DNA of 57,231 nucleotides from Diplocloster agilis (GCF_019042275.1 NZ_JAHQCW010000011.1:69543-126773), one strand, 5' to 3'; counted from the stretch's first letter, positions 18,208 to 28,796 are shown. Numbers and translations are program-made. Notes: generated from the sequence alone by a model not told the origin.

Positions 18208-19200
18208 TTAATCATCCCTTTTACCGGACAGGAACTCTACGAACTTACCGGTTCCGATCGCCACAGCGGTCATCGGATCCTCTGCTGTCATGGTATTGAT
18301 GCCCGTCTTCTCTTCGATCAGTTCTTCCAGCCCTCTTAAAAGGCTGCCGCCTCCAGTCAGGACAATTCCCCGGTCCGCAATATCGGCCGCCAGCTCAGGA
18401 GGCGTTTTCTCCAATACGCTGTGCACGGCTTCCACAATCTGTGCGGTTGTCTCACGAAGGGCTTCTTCCGTCTCATCTGAGGTGACGGTAACGGTCTTCG
18501 GAAGACCCGTAACCAGGTTTCTTCCCCTTACATCATAGGAATCTGTCTCCGCCCTGTGGTAGGCCGATCCGATCTTTATCTTGATATCTTCCGCCGTTCT
18601 CTCGCCGATCAGAAGATTGTGTTTTTTACGCATATAACGAACCAGCGCTTCATCAAAATCATCGCCGGCGATCTTGATGGAAGTGCTGACCACCGTGCCT
18701 CCAAGGGAGATTACCGCGATATCCGAAGTACCGCCGCCGATATCCACGATCATATTACCGCAGGGCCTGGCAATATCGATCCCCGCGCCGATAGCAGCCG
18801 CAATAGGTTCCTCGATAATCGATACTTCCCTGGCTCCGGCCTGGTAGGTTGCATCCTCCACAGCTTTCTTCTCCACCTCTGTCACACCGCTTGGAACGCA
18901 GACGCTGATCCGGGGTTTCCGGAAGGTCTTCTTGCCGATGGCTTTCTGTATAAAATATTTTAACATCTTCTCCGTAACGGTATAATCCGAAATTACACCC
19001 TGCCTCAACGGACGCACCGCCACGATATTGCCGGGAGTTCTCCCCAGCATCAGCCGGGCCTCTTCTCCTATGGCTTTAATTTTATTCGTATCTCTATCAA
19101 AAGCTACAACCGAGGGCTCTTTCAGTACAACGCCTTTACCTTTGATGTACACCAGAATACTGGCGGTACCCAGGTCAATCCCGATATCTGTTGCTATCAT
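18208..19200 (-). CDS. mreB: MreB/Mbl actin-like cell-shape protein
   Basis: A 330-residue bacterial actin that polymerises under the membrane and guides lateral wall synthesis. It shows the actin-fold phosphate motifs DLGTASILVYIKGKG and VDIGGGTSDIAVISLGG, and the adenosine region LTGGGSLLRGLEEL. Length is typical. It is a lone gene here, without mreC or mreD, which fits the Mbl/MreBH type of paralogue; which paralogue it is cannot be settled. The RBS AAGGGGA and promoter are clear. Confidence 0.93.
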   Translation of the reverse strand: MIATDIGIDLGTASILVYIKGKGVVLKEPSVVAFDRDTNKIKAIGEEARLMLGRTPGNIVAVRPLRQGVISDYTVTEKMLKYFIQKAIGKKTFRKPRISVCVPSGVTEVEKKAVEDATYQAGAREVSIIEEPIAAAIGAGIDIARPCGNMIVDIGGGTSDIAVISLGGTVVSTSIKIAGDDFDEALVRYMRKKHNLLIGERTAEDIKIKIGSAYHRAETDSYDVRGRNLVTGLPKTVTVTSDETEEALRETTAQIVEAVHSVLEKTPPELAADIADRGIVLTGGGSLLRGLEELIEEKTGINTMTAEDPMTAVAIGTGKFVEFLSGKRDD

Positions 19201-19276
19201 GTCTATCCCCTTTCATCATTCTCGTTTTTCATTTATTTTTTCCAATCGTAAGCATATTTAAACGTGTGTATCCATT

Positions 19277-19304
19277 ATTATATACAATTCATTTGAAAAA
19301 TCAA
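19277..19304 (-). promoter_or_regulatory. Putative promoter for mreB
   Basis: Minus strand TTGATT (19299-19304), 16 bases, TATAAT (19277-19282), 76 bases before the ATG. Confidence 0.55.
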
Positions 19305-19396
19305 AGTATTTTCATAATTTTTTACGTTTTTCCCAATTTCTAAAGGTATTTTATTCCATTTTTATCGTTAACGCTGTATCTACCATGCTACATTTT

Positions 19397-20311
19397 CTAT
19401 TTCAGGGCGATCTCAGGCTTCTTCACCATGATCTCCACCGCCCGGTGGTGATTTTCTATGAACACATGCGTGTGCTCTCCGCCGAATTCTCCGTCCAGCG
19501 TCCAGGGAATCTCCTCTCTGCATTCAATATGGAGGTTTCCTGTCCGGAATGTATACATATGTTTGGTGTTTATTTCCTTGATCAGCAGGGATGAGAGAAT
19601 CTCATTGAGCTCGATGGGATTCGTGGGCTTTTTAATCAGAGTGACTTCAAACACACCGTCGTCCAGAACCACATGTTTGCCGATAATTGATTTGAAACCT
19701 CCCACCGATCTTGAATTTGTGACCATACCAAACATAAATTCATCTTCGATTACCTTACTGTCGTTATCGTAGGTTACCCGGATCCGATAAGACTTGATCG
19801 AGTACAGTCGCTTCACTCCTTCCAGAACATAAGCCATGTGTCCCAGCACATTCTTCCGCTCCTGGGGTGTCAAATAGGAAACGTCCGTAAATATCCCGAA
19901 CGCCGCGATATACACAAAAAAATTGTCATTAAACGCGCCGATATCGCAGGGGAAGCCTTCCCCGCGCACAGCTACCCGCGCCGCGTGCAGCATATTTTTG
20001 GGCAGGCCGAGGCTGTTGGCAAAATCATTGGTGGAACCCGCCGGGATATAACCAATCGGAATCCTCTCGGTCCGGTTCATCATTCCGGTGACCACCTCAT
20101 CCAACGTGCCGTCGCCCCCGCTGCAGACCAGCAGGTCGTAATCCCCCGCATCCTCGCGGGTTTTCTCTTCCGCATCCTTGCTCCTCTGCGTAGGGTACGC
20201 AGTGATTTCATATCCGGCCTTGGCGAATATATCCAGGATTCCGGCCAATTTATTTTTAATTAACTCTTTACCTGCATGGACATTATAGATAAACAGTAAT
20301 TTTTTTCTCAT
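19397..20311 (-). CDS. YegS/DgkB-like lipid kinase
   Basis: A 304-residue cytoplasmic lipid kinase of the diacylglycerol-kinase catalytic family. The nucleotide-binding motif CSGGDGTLDEVV lies near residue 63, followed by IPIGYIPAGSTNDFANSLG, both hallmarks. Members phosphorylate diacylglycerol in phospholipid and lipoteichoic-acid turnover or related lipids. A C-terminal beta-rich domain with LDGEFGGEH is present. It lies on the same strand as mreB with a 196-base gap holding the mreB promoter, so it is probably transcribed alone. Confidence 0.92.
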   Translation of the reverse strand: MRKKLLFIYNVHAGKELIKNKLAGILDIFAKAGYEITAYPTQRSKDAEEKTREDAGDYDLLVCSGGDGTLDEVVTGMMNRTERIPIGYIPAGSTNDFANSLGLPKNMLHAARVAVRGEGFPCDIGAFNDNFFVYIAAFGIFTDVSYLTPQERKNVLGHMAYVLEGVKRLYSIKSYRIRVTYDNDSKVIEDEFMFGMVTNSRSVGGFKSIIGKHVVLDDGVFEVTLIKKPTNPIELNEILSSLLIKEINTKHMYTFRTGNLHIECREEIPWTLDGEFGGEHTHVFIENHHRAVEIMVKKPEIALK

Positions 20312-20483
20312 ACAAACTCCCTCTGTCGAATCGTTACCATCACAATTGTACTACTTGCGTTTTAATCCCGCAACTTAATTTTCTCTTAATATATACGATA
20401 ACAAGGATATATGGGATTTTTTATGAGGTCCGGACAGTTCCCTTAGATAATTCAATTTCCTTTAGAGTTTTTTAAATTAGACG

Positions 20484-20512
20484 TTAACAATTGTATTTCA
20501 ACGTTATATAAT
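20484..20512 (+). promoter_or_regulatory. Near-consensus promoter for the orphan gene
   Basis: TTAACA (20484-20489), 17 bases, TATAAT (20507-20512), 67 bases before the TTG start at 20580. Confidence 0.7.
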
Positions 20513-20579
20513 AAGGATAATAAACGCCGCATCCTGACCGTATAAAAATACCGGCAATGGACCGGGGGGAGATGATTTT

Positions 20580-21719
20580 TTGAAAATCGAACAAAATCAG
20601 AGAGCATATGCAGCTCCCGCTCCTGAAAATCGCAGCATCACAGACGGCAGAACACAAAGTACGCAGACCATCCGTTCTGAAGATCATGCATCCGCTGCCG
20701 GCAGGCTGCCTATGGACCGGTTTGTGAAAACAGCCGGTGATATACGGAATATGACGGACGCTCTCAATGTCCTGAATCTGGAGCAGTGGCTGCCCGGCGC
20801 CCGGATATCGGTGCAGGATCTGTCGGGAAAGGATCAGCTGATCCTTTACGCCAGGAACCATCCGGGGCAGTTCCAACTGGTGCTGTCTCCGGAAGTATTA
20901 CAGAAAATGCAAAACGACACGGAATTCAGAGACTGGTGTCTGGATGAGCTTTCGAAGACCTGGAAATCTCTGCTCAATCAGGCGGAACGTTACACCAGTT
21001 CCGGACGAAAGGTCACGGGGACCGGTATCTATGTTGGGGCTGACGGAAAGATCTGTCAATGGATCGCCAGCCAGGAGCCGGGTAATGTCCAAAACCTGCC
21101 CGGTCCTTCCACGAAAGCCCTGTTCCAGGGAAATTCCATCAGCCGTTATCATAATAGGGACGGCTCCACCATAACCCTGAAAAAGAAGCCTTCTTACACT
21201 CCTTCCAGGGACCTGTCCCGTCTGGCCAGGGCCAGAAATCAACAGATGGTCAAAGTTACGATAAGTTCAATCCGCCGGAGCATCTATCAGCTGAAATCCG
21301 GCTCCTATGACGCCAAGGAAGCTATGCCTCTTACGAACCAGGCGGAACAGGTCCTTCGGAAGGCCCTGTTGAAAAGCAAACAGCTGAAGAGAGAAGAACT
21401 CATAGACTCTGCCAGGAAGAGGGCTGAGCGCAGTCGTAATCTGAAAAAAGCGATGTATTTAAAACGTCTCCTCAAAGAAAAACAGGTAAAACGAACGGTT
21501 CGCGAATACGGACAAATACATGACTACTATCCCAGCCCGCAGGAACTCAAGGCCGAAGAAGAACGTCTGAAAGACCAGTTAAAAAACGCCGTCGGAGGAA
21601 TCTCCCAGACCGGCCGTGATATGGCCTCGCCTTCTTCACCCGCCGCATCGCCGGGTAACCCCTCCGCTGCCGCCATGCCGAGTGGCGGGACTGCTGTCAC
21701 GATAGATATAACCATATGA
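20580..21719 (+). CDS. Uncharacterised basic coiled-coil-rich protein
   Basis: A 379-residue protein of unknown family. There is no signal peptide or membrane helix. The N-terminal 40 residues and C-terminal 40 residues are low-complexity (Ser/Ala/Pro/Gly), with a compact region at about 45-165 and a strongly basic helical region at about 210-335 rich in Lys, Arg and Glu. The frame begins at TTG 20580 behind GGGGGAG at good spacing; no ATG fits. It is a single gene between divergent dgkB and convergent uvrA, and the good promoter suggests steady expression. Nucleic-acid or scaffold binding is a guess from charge. Confidence 0.75.
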   Translation: MKIEQNQRAYAAPAPENRSITDGRTQSTQTIRSEDHASAAGRLPMDRFVKTAGDIRNMTDALNVLNLEQWLPGARISVQDLSGKDQLILYARNHPGQFQLVLSPEVLQKMQNDTEFRDWCLDELSKTWKSLLNQAERYTSSGRKVTGTGIYVGADGKICQWIASQEPGNVQNLPGPSTKALFQGNSISRYHNRDGSTITLKKKPSYTPSRDLSRLARARNQQMVKVTISSIRRSIYQLKSGSYDAKEAMPLTNQAEQVLRKALLKSKQLKREELIDSARKRAERSRNLKKAMYLKRLLKEKQVKRTVREYGQIHDYYPSPQELKAEEERLKDQLKNAVGGISQTGRDMASPSSPAASPGNPSAAAMPSGGTAVTIDITI

Positions 21720-21754
21720 CCATATGCGTGAAACGACAGGGGCTGTGACATCAG

Positions 21755-24595
21755 CTATTCCAGATATTTCGCCACATACTGACCCGTGTAGGATTTCGGA
21801 TTCTTCGCCACTTCTTCCGGCGTCCCGGTGGCTATGATCGTACCGCCGGCGTCGCCCCCCTCCGGGCCGATATCGATGATATAATCCGCTGTTTTGATCA
21901 CATCCAGATTGTGTTCGATGACCACAACTGTATTGCCGCCTTCCGCCAGCCGCTGAAGGATCTCGATCAGTTTATGGACATCTGCGAAATGCAGGCCGGT
22001 AGTCGGCTCGTCCAGGATATAGATCGTCTTTCCGGTGCTCCTCCGGCTTAACTCGGTAGCCAGCTTGATCCGCTGCGCCTCCCCGCCGGAGAGCGTGGTG
22101 GAAGGCTGGCCCAGTTTGATATAAGACAGGCCCACGTCGTTCAGGGTGGAGATCTTTCGCTGAATCGACGGCACATTCTCAAAGAATTTGTTTGCTTCCT
22201 CTACCGTCATGTCCAGCACATCGTATATGTTCTTTCCCTTGTAGTGAACCTCCAGCGTCTCCCGGTTATAGCGTTTTCCCTGGCAGACTTCGCATGGCAC
22301 GTAGACATCCGGCAGGAAATGCATCTCTATTTTTATAATACCGTCTCCGCTGCAGGCTTCACACCGGCCGCCTTTCACATTGAAGCTGAAACGGCCTTTT
22401 TTATATCCCCGTGCTTTGGCGTCGGGAGTTCCCGCGAACAAATCCCGGATCTGGTCAAATACTCCGGTATAGGTAGCCGGATTCGACCGGGGTGTTCTTC
22501 CGATGGGGGACTGGTCTATATCGATTACCTTATCCAGCTGTTCCACGCCCAGGATCTCCGTATGCTTTCCGGGTATGGTTCTGGCCCGGTTCAGCTTCTT
22601 CGCCAGCGCTTTGTACAGAATCTCATTGATCAGGGAGCTTTTTCCCGACCCGGATACTCCGGTGACACAGGTCATAACCCCCAGCGGTATATTTACATCG
22701 ATATTTTTTAAGTTATTTTCCCTGGCTCCTTTGATCGTAAGAAAACCGGTGGGCTGCTTGCGCACCTTCGGCACAGGAATTTTAATCTTTCCGCTCAGAT
22801 AGGCTCCGGTTATGGAATCCTTCGATTTCATAATTTCCTCTGCCGTACCCTGGGCCACCACATGTCCTCCATGCTCTCCGGCTCCGGGTCCGATATCAAT
22901 CACATGATCCGCCGCAAACATCGTGTCTTCATCATGCTCCACCACGATCAGCGTATTTCCCAGTTCCTTAAGGTTATTCAGCGTCCGAAGCAGTTTATCA
23001 TTGTCCCGCTGGTGCAGCCCGATGCTGGGCTCGTCCAGGATATAGGCCACCCCAACCAGACCTGAACCGATCTGCGTGGCCAGACGGATCCGCTGCGCTT
23101 CTCCTCCGGACAGTGTTCCGGTAGCCCTGGCCAGGGTCAGGTATTCCAATCCCACATCATTCAGGAATCCGATACGGGATTTGATTTCTTTTAATATCTG
23201 TTTGCCGATCAGCATCTGCTGGTTTGTCAGTTCCAAGTCATTCAGGAACTGTCTGAGATTCAGAATGGACATGGAGGTTACTTCATAGATGTTCTTACCT
23301 CCAACCGTGACCGCCAGCGCGGATTTTTTCAGCCTCTGGCCCCCGCAGGTCTTACAGGGGGTGATGCGCATAAAGGTCTCATATTCCTGTTTCATAGTAT
23401 CGGAACCGGTTTCCCGGTACCGGCGTTCCATATTCCGGATCAGGCCTTCAAAAGCCACGTCATAGACGCCTTCTCCCCGCTGCCCCTTATAGTGTACTTT
23501 TACTTCCCGGCCGTTGGTACCGTTAATGATCACGTCCCGAATGTTCTCCGGAAGCTCCTGATAAGGGGTGTGAAGATCAAATTTGTACGTCTCCGACAGG
23601 GCCTTCAGAATCGCATGCGTGAAGCTCCCGGAGTCCGTGCTGGACTGCCAGCCCATGGCCACGATCGCTCCGTCGGCCAGGCTGACGGATTTATCCGGTA
23701 TCATCAGATCCTCATCAAACTCCATCTTATACCCCAGACCATAACAGTCCGGGCAGGCGCCGAACGGATTGTTGAAGGAAAAGCTTCTGGGCTCGATCTC
23801 ATCGACGCTGATCCCGCAGTCCGGGCAGGAAAAGCTCTGGCTGAAATTGATCGGCTCGCCTCCGAACACATCCACGATCAACAGGCCCTCCGCCAGTTCC
23901 AGCACGTTTTCTATCGAATCCGTCAGTCTCTTTTCGATTCCAGGCTTTACAATCAGACGGTCCACGATGATTTCTATATTATGTTTGATATTCTTGGACA
24001 ATTGAATGTCTTCCGAAAGTTCATACTGGTTTCCGTCAACCCGGACCCGGACGTAACCGCTTCTCTTTGCCTTGGCAAACAGCTTCGTATGCTCGCCCTT
24101 CCTGCCCCGGACCACCGGCGCCAGCAGCTGGATGCGGGTTCCCTCCGGCAGCTCCAGGATCTGATCTACCATCTGGTCCACCGTCTGTTTTTTAATCTCC
24201 CGGCCGCACTTCGGACAATGAGGGATTCCGATTCTGGCATACAGCAGACGGAAATAATCATAGATCTCCGTCACAGTCCCCACCGTGGAACGTGGGTTGC
24301 GGTTCGTCGATTTCTGATCGATGGAAATGGCCGGCGGCAGCCCTTCTATACTCTCTACATTGGGCTTCTCCATCTGACCCAGGAACTGTCTGGCGTAAGA
24401 GGACAGGGATTCCATGTACCGTCTCTGTCCCTCCGCGTATATAGTATCAAACGCCAGGGAGGATTTGCCGGACCCGCTCAAACCTGTGAGGACCACAAAT
24501 TCATTGCGCGGTATGTCCACACTCAGATCCTTCAGATTATGCTCATTCGCTCCCCGTATTTTAATATAATTTTTCGTATCTTTTATTTTTGTCAT
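21755..24595 (-). CDS. uvrA: Excinuclease ABC subunit A
   Basis: A 946-residue UvrA, the damage-sensing ATPase of nucleotide excision repair. Two ABC modules are visible: Walker [19 protein letters not shown] near residue 35 and [18 protein letters not shown] near 640, each with an LSGGEAQRI signature. Zinc-finger cysteines are present (CPKCG, CPDCG with CPDC, CEAC with CEVC). I chose the ATG at 24595, which follows AGGAGTAAGACA and lies 16 bases after the uvrB stop; a longer frame from 24628 would overlap uvrB and has no ribosome site. It is cotranscribed with uvrB. Confidence 0.96.
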   Translation of the reverse strand: MTKIKDTKNYIKIRGANEHNLKDLSVDIPRNEFVVLTGLSGSGKSSLAFDTIYAEGQRRYMESLSSYARQFLGQMEKPNVESIEGLPPAISIDQKSTNRNPRSTVGTVTEIYDYFRLLYARIGIPHCPKCGREIKKQTVDQMVDQILELPEGTRIQLLAPVVRGRKGEHTKLFAKAKRSGYVRVRVDGNQYELSEDIQLSKNIKHNIEIIVDRLIVKPGIEKRLTDSIENVLELAEGLLIVDVFGGEPINFSQSFSCPDCGISVDEIEPRSFSFNNPFGACPDCYGLGYKMEFDEDLMIPDKSVSLADGAIVAMGWQSSTDSGSFTHAILKALSETYKFDLHTPYQELPENIRDVIINGTNGREVKVHYKGQRGEGVYDVAFEGLIRNMERRYRETGSDTMKQEYETFMRITPCKTCGGQRLKKSALAVTVGGKNIYEVTSMSILNLRQFLNDLELTNQQMLIGKQILKEIKSRIGFLNDVGLEYLTLARATGTLSGGEAQRIRLATQIGSGLVGVAYILDEPSIGLHQRDNDKLLRTLNNLKELGNTLIVVEHDEDTMFAADHVIDIGPGAGEHGGHVVAQGTAEEIMKSKDSITGAYLSGKIKIPVPKVRKQPTGFLTIKGARENNLKNIDVNIPLGVMTCVTGVSGSGKSSLINEILYKALAKKLNRARTIPGKHTEILGVEQLDKVIDIDQSPIGRTPRSNPATYTGVFDQIRDLFAGTPDAKARGYKKGRFSFNVKGGRCEACSGDGIIKIEMHFLPDVYVPCEVCQGKRYNRETLEVHYKGKNIYDVLDMTVEEANKFFENVPSIQRKISTLNDVGLSYIKLGQPSTTLSGGEAQRIKLATELSRRSTGKTIYILDEPTTGLHFADVHKLIEILQRLAEGGNTVVVIEHNLDVIKTADYIIDIGPEGGDAGGTIIATGTPEEVAKNPKSYTGQYVAKYLE

Positions 24596-24611
24596 TGTCT
24601 TACTCCTGCTC

Positions 24612-26597
24612 TTATCCTTCCAGATCATGCAGCTGCTTCTTCAATTCGATCATCTTATCACGCAGCTCTGCGGCAGCTTCGAAGTTTAAATCGGCCGCCG
24701 CCTGTTTCATTTGCTTGTTCAAATCCGCCACCAGCTTCTCCAGCTCCTTCTTGCTCATGGATTCCGGATCTTTTTCAAATATCATCTCCTGCTTTGCAAC
24801 CGCTTTGGAGATGCTGATCAGATCCCTTACCGCTTTTTGGATCGTCTGTGGCGTGATTCCGTGTTCTTCATTATATTTTTGCTGAATCTGCCGTCTCCGG
24901 CCGGTCTCCTCCAGGGCTTCTTTCATGGAATCCGTAATCTTATCCGCATACATGATGACATGTCCCTCGGAATTACGGGAAGCCCGGCCGATCGTCTGGA
25001 TCAATGAGGTGGCCGAACGCAGGAACCCTTCCTTGTCCGCATCCAATATGGCTACCAGCGTAATCTCAGGAATGTCCAGACCCTCCCGCAGCAGGTTAAT
25101 TCCCACCAGCACGTCGAATACATCCAGACGCATATCCCGGATGATCTCCGTTCGTTCCAGCGTATCAATGTCGGAATGCAGATATTTTACCCGGATTCCC
25201 AGCTCTTTCATGTAATCCGTCAAATCCTCCGCCATCCGCTTGGTCAGCGTCGTGATCAACACCTTGTGGCGGGCGGCCACCTCTTTATTCACCTCACCCA
25301 CCAGGTCATCGATCTGGCCTTCCACAGGACGTACCTCCACTTCCGGGTCCAGCAGGCCCGTGGGCCGGATGATCTGTTCCGTCCGCAGCAGTTCATGCTC
25401 CGCCTCATACTCTCCCGGCGTCGCGGAAACGAACAGCAGCTGATTGATCTTACTCTCGAATTCCCCAAAGTTCAGCGGCCGGTTGTCTCTGGCCGAGGGA
25501 AGCCGGAAGCCGTATTCCACCAGCGTCTTCTTCCGGTTCTGATCCCCAAAATACATTCCCCGGATCTGAGGCACCGTCTTATGGGACTCATCGATCATAA
25601 TCAGGAAATCGTCCGGGAAATAATCGATCAATGTCCAGGGCGGTGTGCCGGGCTCAAGGCCGGACAGGTGCCTGGAGTAATTCTCAATTCCCGAACAGAA
25701 ACCGGTCTCCCGCAGCATCTCGATATCAAAATTTGTCCGTTCCGATATTCTCTGGGCTTCCAACAGCTTGTCCTCGCTCTTAAAATAGCGGATCCGCTCC
25801 TCTAACTCCTCTTCGATATGCTTACAGGCCTCATTGATTTTATCCTGGGGGACCACGTAGTGAGACGCGGGAAAGATGGCAATATGGGCCAGGGTACCCT
25901 TAATCTCCCCGGTCAGCATGTCGATCTCCACAATCCGGTCAATCTCGTCTCCGAAAAATTCCACCCGCACCGCGGTTTCACTCCAGTCGGCCGGGATGAT
26001 CTCCAGCACATCGCCCCGCACCCGGAAGGTACCGCGCTTAAAGTCCATCTCATTTCTGTCATACTGCATGTCGATGAGCTTGCGGATCACCTCGTCCCGG
26101 TCTTTTTGCATCCCGGGCCGCAGAGATACGGTCATGTTCTGATAATCCACGGGACTTCCCAGACCATAGATACAGGACACGCTGGATACGATGATCACGT
26201 CCCGCCGTTCCGACAGTGAGGTAGTCGCGGAGAGGCGCAGCTTGTCTATCTCATCATTGATCGAGGAATCTTTTGCAATATAGGTATCCGAGGAGGGAAC
26301 ATAGGCCTCCGGCTGATAGTAGTCGTAGTAACTGACAAAGTATTCTACCGCGTTCTCCGGAAAGAACTCTTTGAACTCGCCGTAGAGCTGCGCAGCGAGG
26401 GTTTTGTTGTGGGCTATGATGAGGGTCGGCTTCTGCAACTGTTGAATTACGTTGGCCATGGTGAAGGTCTTGCCGGAGCCCGTGACGCCTAGTAAAGTCT
26501 CGAATTGATTGCCTTCCTTGAAGCCTTTTACCAGAGTTTCGATAGCCTGCGGCTGGTCGCCGGTGGGCTGATATTCACTGTGTAATTTGAACTCCAT
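24612..26597 (-). CDS. uvrB: Excinuclease ABC subunit B
   Basis: A 661-residue UvrB, the helicase-like damage verifier that receives DNA from UvrA and recruits UvrC. Walker [16 protein letters not shown] is at about residue 38, the damage-probing beta-hairpin [12 protein letters not shown] at about 93, helicase motifs include [13 protein letters not shown] and QTIGRASRN, and the C-terminal UVR motif ([18 protein letters not shown]) is intact. The ATG follows AAGGAGG. I found no clear LexA box (GAAC-N4-GTTC) in its upstream region; instead that region resembles the one upstream of the next gene. Confidence 0.97.
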   Translation of the reverse strand: MEFKLHSEYQPTGDQPQAIETLVKGFKEGNQFETLLGVTGSGKTFTMANVIQQLQKPTLIIAHNKTLAAQLYGEFKEFFPENAVEYFVSYYDYYQPEAYVPSSDTYIAKDSSINDEIDKLRLSATTSLSERRDVIIVSSVSCIYGLGSPVDYQNMTVSLRPGMQKDRDEVIRKLIDMQYDRNEMDFKRGTFRVRGDVLEIIPADWSETAVRVEFFGDEIDRIVEIDMLTGEIKGTLAHIAIFPASHYVVPQDKINEACKHIEEELEERIRYFKSEDKLLEAQRISERTNFDIEMLRETGFCSGIENYSRHLSGLEPGTPPWTLIDYFPDDFLIMIDESHKTVPQIRGMYFGDQNRKKTLVEYGFRLPSARDNRPLNFGEFESKINQLLFVSATPGEYEAEHELLRTEQIIRPTGLLDPEVEVRPVEGQIDDLVGEVNKEVAARHKVLITTLTKRMAEDLTDYMKELGIRVKYLHSDIDTLERTEIIRDMRLDVFDVLVGINLLREGLDIPEITLVAILDADKEGFLRSATSLIQTIGRASRNSEGHVIMYADKITDSMKEALEETGRRRQIQQKYNEEHGITPQTIQKAVRDLISISKAVAKQEMIFEKDPESMSKKELEKLVADLNKQMKQAAADLNFEAAAELRDKMIELKKQLHDLEG

Positions 26598-26637
26598 AAT
26601 GTGTTTTTACCTCCTTGGTGACCCGATAAAAAGTATT

Positions 26638-26735
26638 TGTATAGACCATAAATTCGTAAATTTAAATATTCAAAAAAGCTGGCATATAGACATACTTTCG
26701 AATTTTTACAAGTATTGGCTACTTGAATACATTTT
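26638..26735. repeat. Imperfect direct repeat, copy at the uvrB upstream region
   Basis: About 95 bases that align by eye with 28519-28615 at roughly two-thirds identity or better. On the minus strand the best-conserved core reads TCGAAA, GTAT, CTATAT, CCAG in both. It forms the uvrB upstream region and lies just past the 3' end of the AlbA_2 gene. Confidence 0.55.
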
Positions 26736-26761
26736 TTCTTCTACTTCTTAATCATTAAATA

Positions 26762-28249
26762 TCAATGCGTCCTTTTATATGTCCTATCCCGATTGTTTCC
26801 TATTGCCTCTATTTCCCCGTTCTCCGTAAGCACCTTCAACAGTTCACGCGTTCTGGATGATTTTAAATCAATCCATCCTGCAATTTCGGCAGTTTTATAT
26901 TCTTTTCCTGGTTCCATCATAAGCACGATTTTCTCTAATTGTCTGTCTGTTTTTTTAGATACGGACTTCTTATCGCCGTTTTTTATCGCCGTTTTTTTAT
27001 CGCCGTTTTTTATCGCCGTTTTTTTAACCAGCGATAGTGTCAGAATTGTACGATCCGGTCCATACTGCTCCTCTATCTCAGGCTCTTTCCACCCTTCCTG
27101 TTCCCAAACAGAAAAAATATCCGGAACACCGCTTCCCGCACGCTCACCGATTCCAATCATATTAAACATCTTCATCAATGCCTTATTTCGCGGATCTGAA
27201 ATTCCACCTTTTAGCATCTGTCGTTTTCCAATCCTTACATATCCAGGATTTTCGATAACAATAGATTCCTGATTTTTCCTAACAACAATCCCACGTCCCA
27301 CATAATAATCCGCATTTACCAGACAGTTAGCAAGCGCCTCCCTCAGTGCTTTATGCACCGGTGTATCATCAACACGATTCCCACCCTCCAATTTGAATGG
27401 TATTTTTATATCTTTAATCAATTTATTGTAGACCCGAAAATAAAAATCAAACAGATTCCCTGTCCAGTCTCCTGAACTGGAATGCAGTCTATCTGTCCAT
27501 CGTATTGTTGGATCTAAAACTTCTCTATAGTCCAAAAAATACTCCGGGAATTCGCGAACAATATGATATTCCTCGCCAAACATTAATAGGCCGGCCGCTG
27601 TCGGATGCAGTTGCCCATCTTCTCCTGAATAAGCTGCTGCTCCAATTCTTTCAAGATACTGCTCATCACTTAAGTTTTCCCAGGGATGTCCGGCACGATA
27701 TGCCATGTGGCGGTTCCGATATCCATGTAAAGTTTCCAAATCAATATCCGACAATGGCATACGCTCCAATACCTTCATATCCATGGTGATTTCCGGTTCG
27801 TCACGCAGCATCGCTAGTACCTCATTCCGCCCACAATGATAGTCTCCTTCCCAATTTCTCCTGAAAGTTCCGCTAAACATATCATTGTTAATGTACACCG
27901 GCTTCTGTTCGCGCTTGGCCATGGGTACATGAATCACCAAAACAACATCGTCATTATCAGCGGTAAAAGTTTCAATATCTCTGTCTGTCAACAAATTGAC
28001 CGATACCTTATTCCTATTATTAATCGTATCCCAAAAATCTTTCCGCAGTTTTGCTTCATCTGTCAAACCGGTTGCCCGCCAACTGCCATCATCATTTTCT
28101 TTTACCCCAAGAATAATAACTCCACCATAGCAATTCGCAAAAGCGGAGTATGTGTCCCATAAAGATAACGGCAAGCCTCCTCTTGCTTTCTTCACTTCAC
28201 GGCGGTTATCTTCTCTATATGAATCAAATTTCGAAATATTAAAAATCAA
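26762..28249 (-). CDS. AlbA_2 (Schlafen-like) ATP-binding protein with C-terminal winged helix
   Basis: A 495-residue protein of the family annotated as ATP-binding/putative transcriptional regulator. The N-terminal AlbA_2 domain (about 1-130) includes ANCYGGVIILGVKE; the middle (about 300-395) has ALREALANCLVNADYY and GIGERAGSGVPDI, typical of the HATPase_c_4 part; the C-terminus (about 430-495) looks like a winged helix (EIAGWIDLKSSRTRELLKVL). A linker repeats KKTAIKNGD twice, encoded by a DNA minisatellite. The TTG at 28249 is preferred because AGGTGGGG lies just before it; GTG 28258 is the longest frame. Such proteins are often mobile or defence-associated. It has no operon partner. Confidence 0.8.
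   Translation of the reverse strand: MIFNISKFDSYREDNRREVKKARGGLPLSLWDTYSAFANCYGGVIILGVKENDDGSWRATGLTDEAKLRKDFWDTINNRNKVSVNLLTDRDIETFTADNDDVVLVIHVPMAKREQKPVYINNDMFSGTFRRNWEGDYHCGRNEVLAMLRDEPEITMDMKVLERMPLSDIDLETLHGYRNRHMAYRAGHPWENLSDEQYLERIGAAAYSGEDGQLHPTAAGLLMFGEEYHIVREFPEYFLDYREVLDPTIRWTDRLHSSSGDWTGNLFDFYFRVYNKLIKDIKIPFKLEGGNRVDDTPVHKALREALANCLVNADYYVGRGIVVRKNQESIVIENPGYVRIGKRQMLKGGISDPRNKALMKMFNMIGIGERAGSGVPDIFSVWEQEGWKEPEIEEQYGPDRTILTLSLVKKTAIKNGDKKTAIKNGDKKSVSKKTDRQLEKIVLMMEPGKEYKTAEIAGWIDLKSSRTRELLKVLTENGEIEAIGNNRDRTYKRTH
26970..27026. repeat. In-frame minisatellite in the AlbA_2 gene
   Basis: ATCGCCGTTTTTT-type units recur four times with small length changes, encoding the Lys-Asn-Gly-Asp linker repeats. 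Slippage here could shift or lengthen the linker between the ATP-binding part and the winged helix. Confidence 0.75.
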
Positions 28250-28471
28250 CAGCCCCACCTCATTTCTGTTTCCCGTTTTTGATGCACTAAAACTTTGTTG
28301 TTACCCACGCCAAGCATACACATAACTTGCATAATAGGAAGATCTTTCTCCTTTATTCGGCCTGTTCTCCTTCATTTTAATACCTTACCATCTGGAGCAT
28401 CTTTCCAAGTTGTCAGCCCCATAACCGGCTTCTCAGCACTGTCTAAACATTATTGCTATCTAAGAATTCAT

Positions 28472-28494
28472 ACTTGTGCAAAATTTGCACAAGT
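28472..28494. promoter_or_regulatory. Perfect 23-bp dyad upstream of the AlbA_2 gene
   Basis: ACTTGTGCAAA (28472-28482), one central A, then its exact reverse complement (28484-28494). It looks like a dimeric regulator operator, about 220 bases before the AlbA_2 start. No T-tract follows, so it is not an obvious terminator. The AlbA_2 protein itself is one possible binder. Confidence 0.6.
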
Positions 28495-28518
28495 TAAGCA
28501 TTCCTCTAGTTCACCCTT

Positions 28519-28615
28519 TGTATAAACTATTAATCCATAACATCTTTATATTCAAGTATTTAGAACACTGGTATATAGATACTTTTTCGATATTTTATAA
28601 ATATGAGTCACTTTC
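28519..28615. repeat. Imperfect direct repeat, copy upstream of the AlbA_2 gene
   Basis: Partner of 26638-26735. The two copies flank the AlbA_2 gene in the same orientation. The rest of the 28250-28754 gap holds the dyad and no supported gene. Confidence 0.55.
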
Positions 28616-28754
28616 ATTGACCACCCAGGCCTTCTAAGCTACCAAGAATTATAACATAGACATTCAAAAAAGTATAGGGAAAAATGGAACACCTGTTCTT
28701 TTTTTGGCATCTAAATATTACCAACCTGTTCCGTGATCATTTCCAATTACAAAT

Positions 28755-28796
28755 AAAAAAGACGGAATACCAGCTAATTGCTGAAATCCCGTCTTT
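28755..28796 (-). terminator. Intrinsic terminator after the diguanylate cyclase gene
   Basis: Minus strand AAAGACGG pairs with CCGTCTTT (28758-28765 and 28789-28796), with an inner AGC/GCT stem and a run of Ts after it. It lies 8 bases after the gene's stop. A near-identical hairpin is at 34896-34941. Confidence 0.85.

Noticed and set aside
23492-24817. A 441-codon open frame on the plus strand opposite uvrA
   Set aside because: It lies wholly opposite uvrA/uvrB coding sequence, has no ribosome site and its composition mirrors the uvrA codons.
26598-26761. LexA (SOS) box upstream of uvrB
   Set aside because: I looked for GAAC-N4-GTTC and close variants on both strands and found no convincing match.
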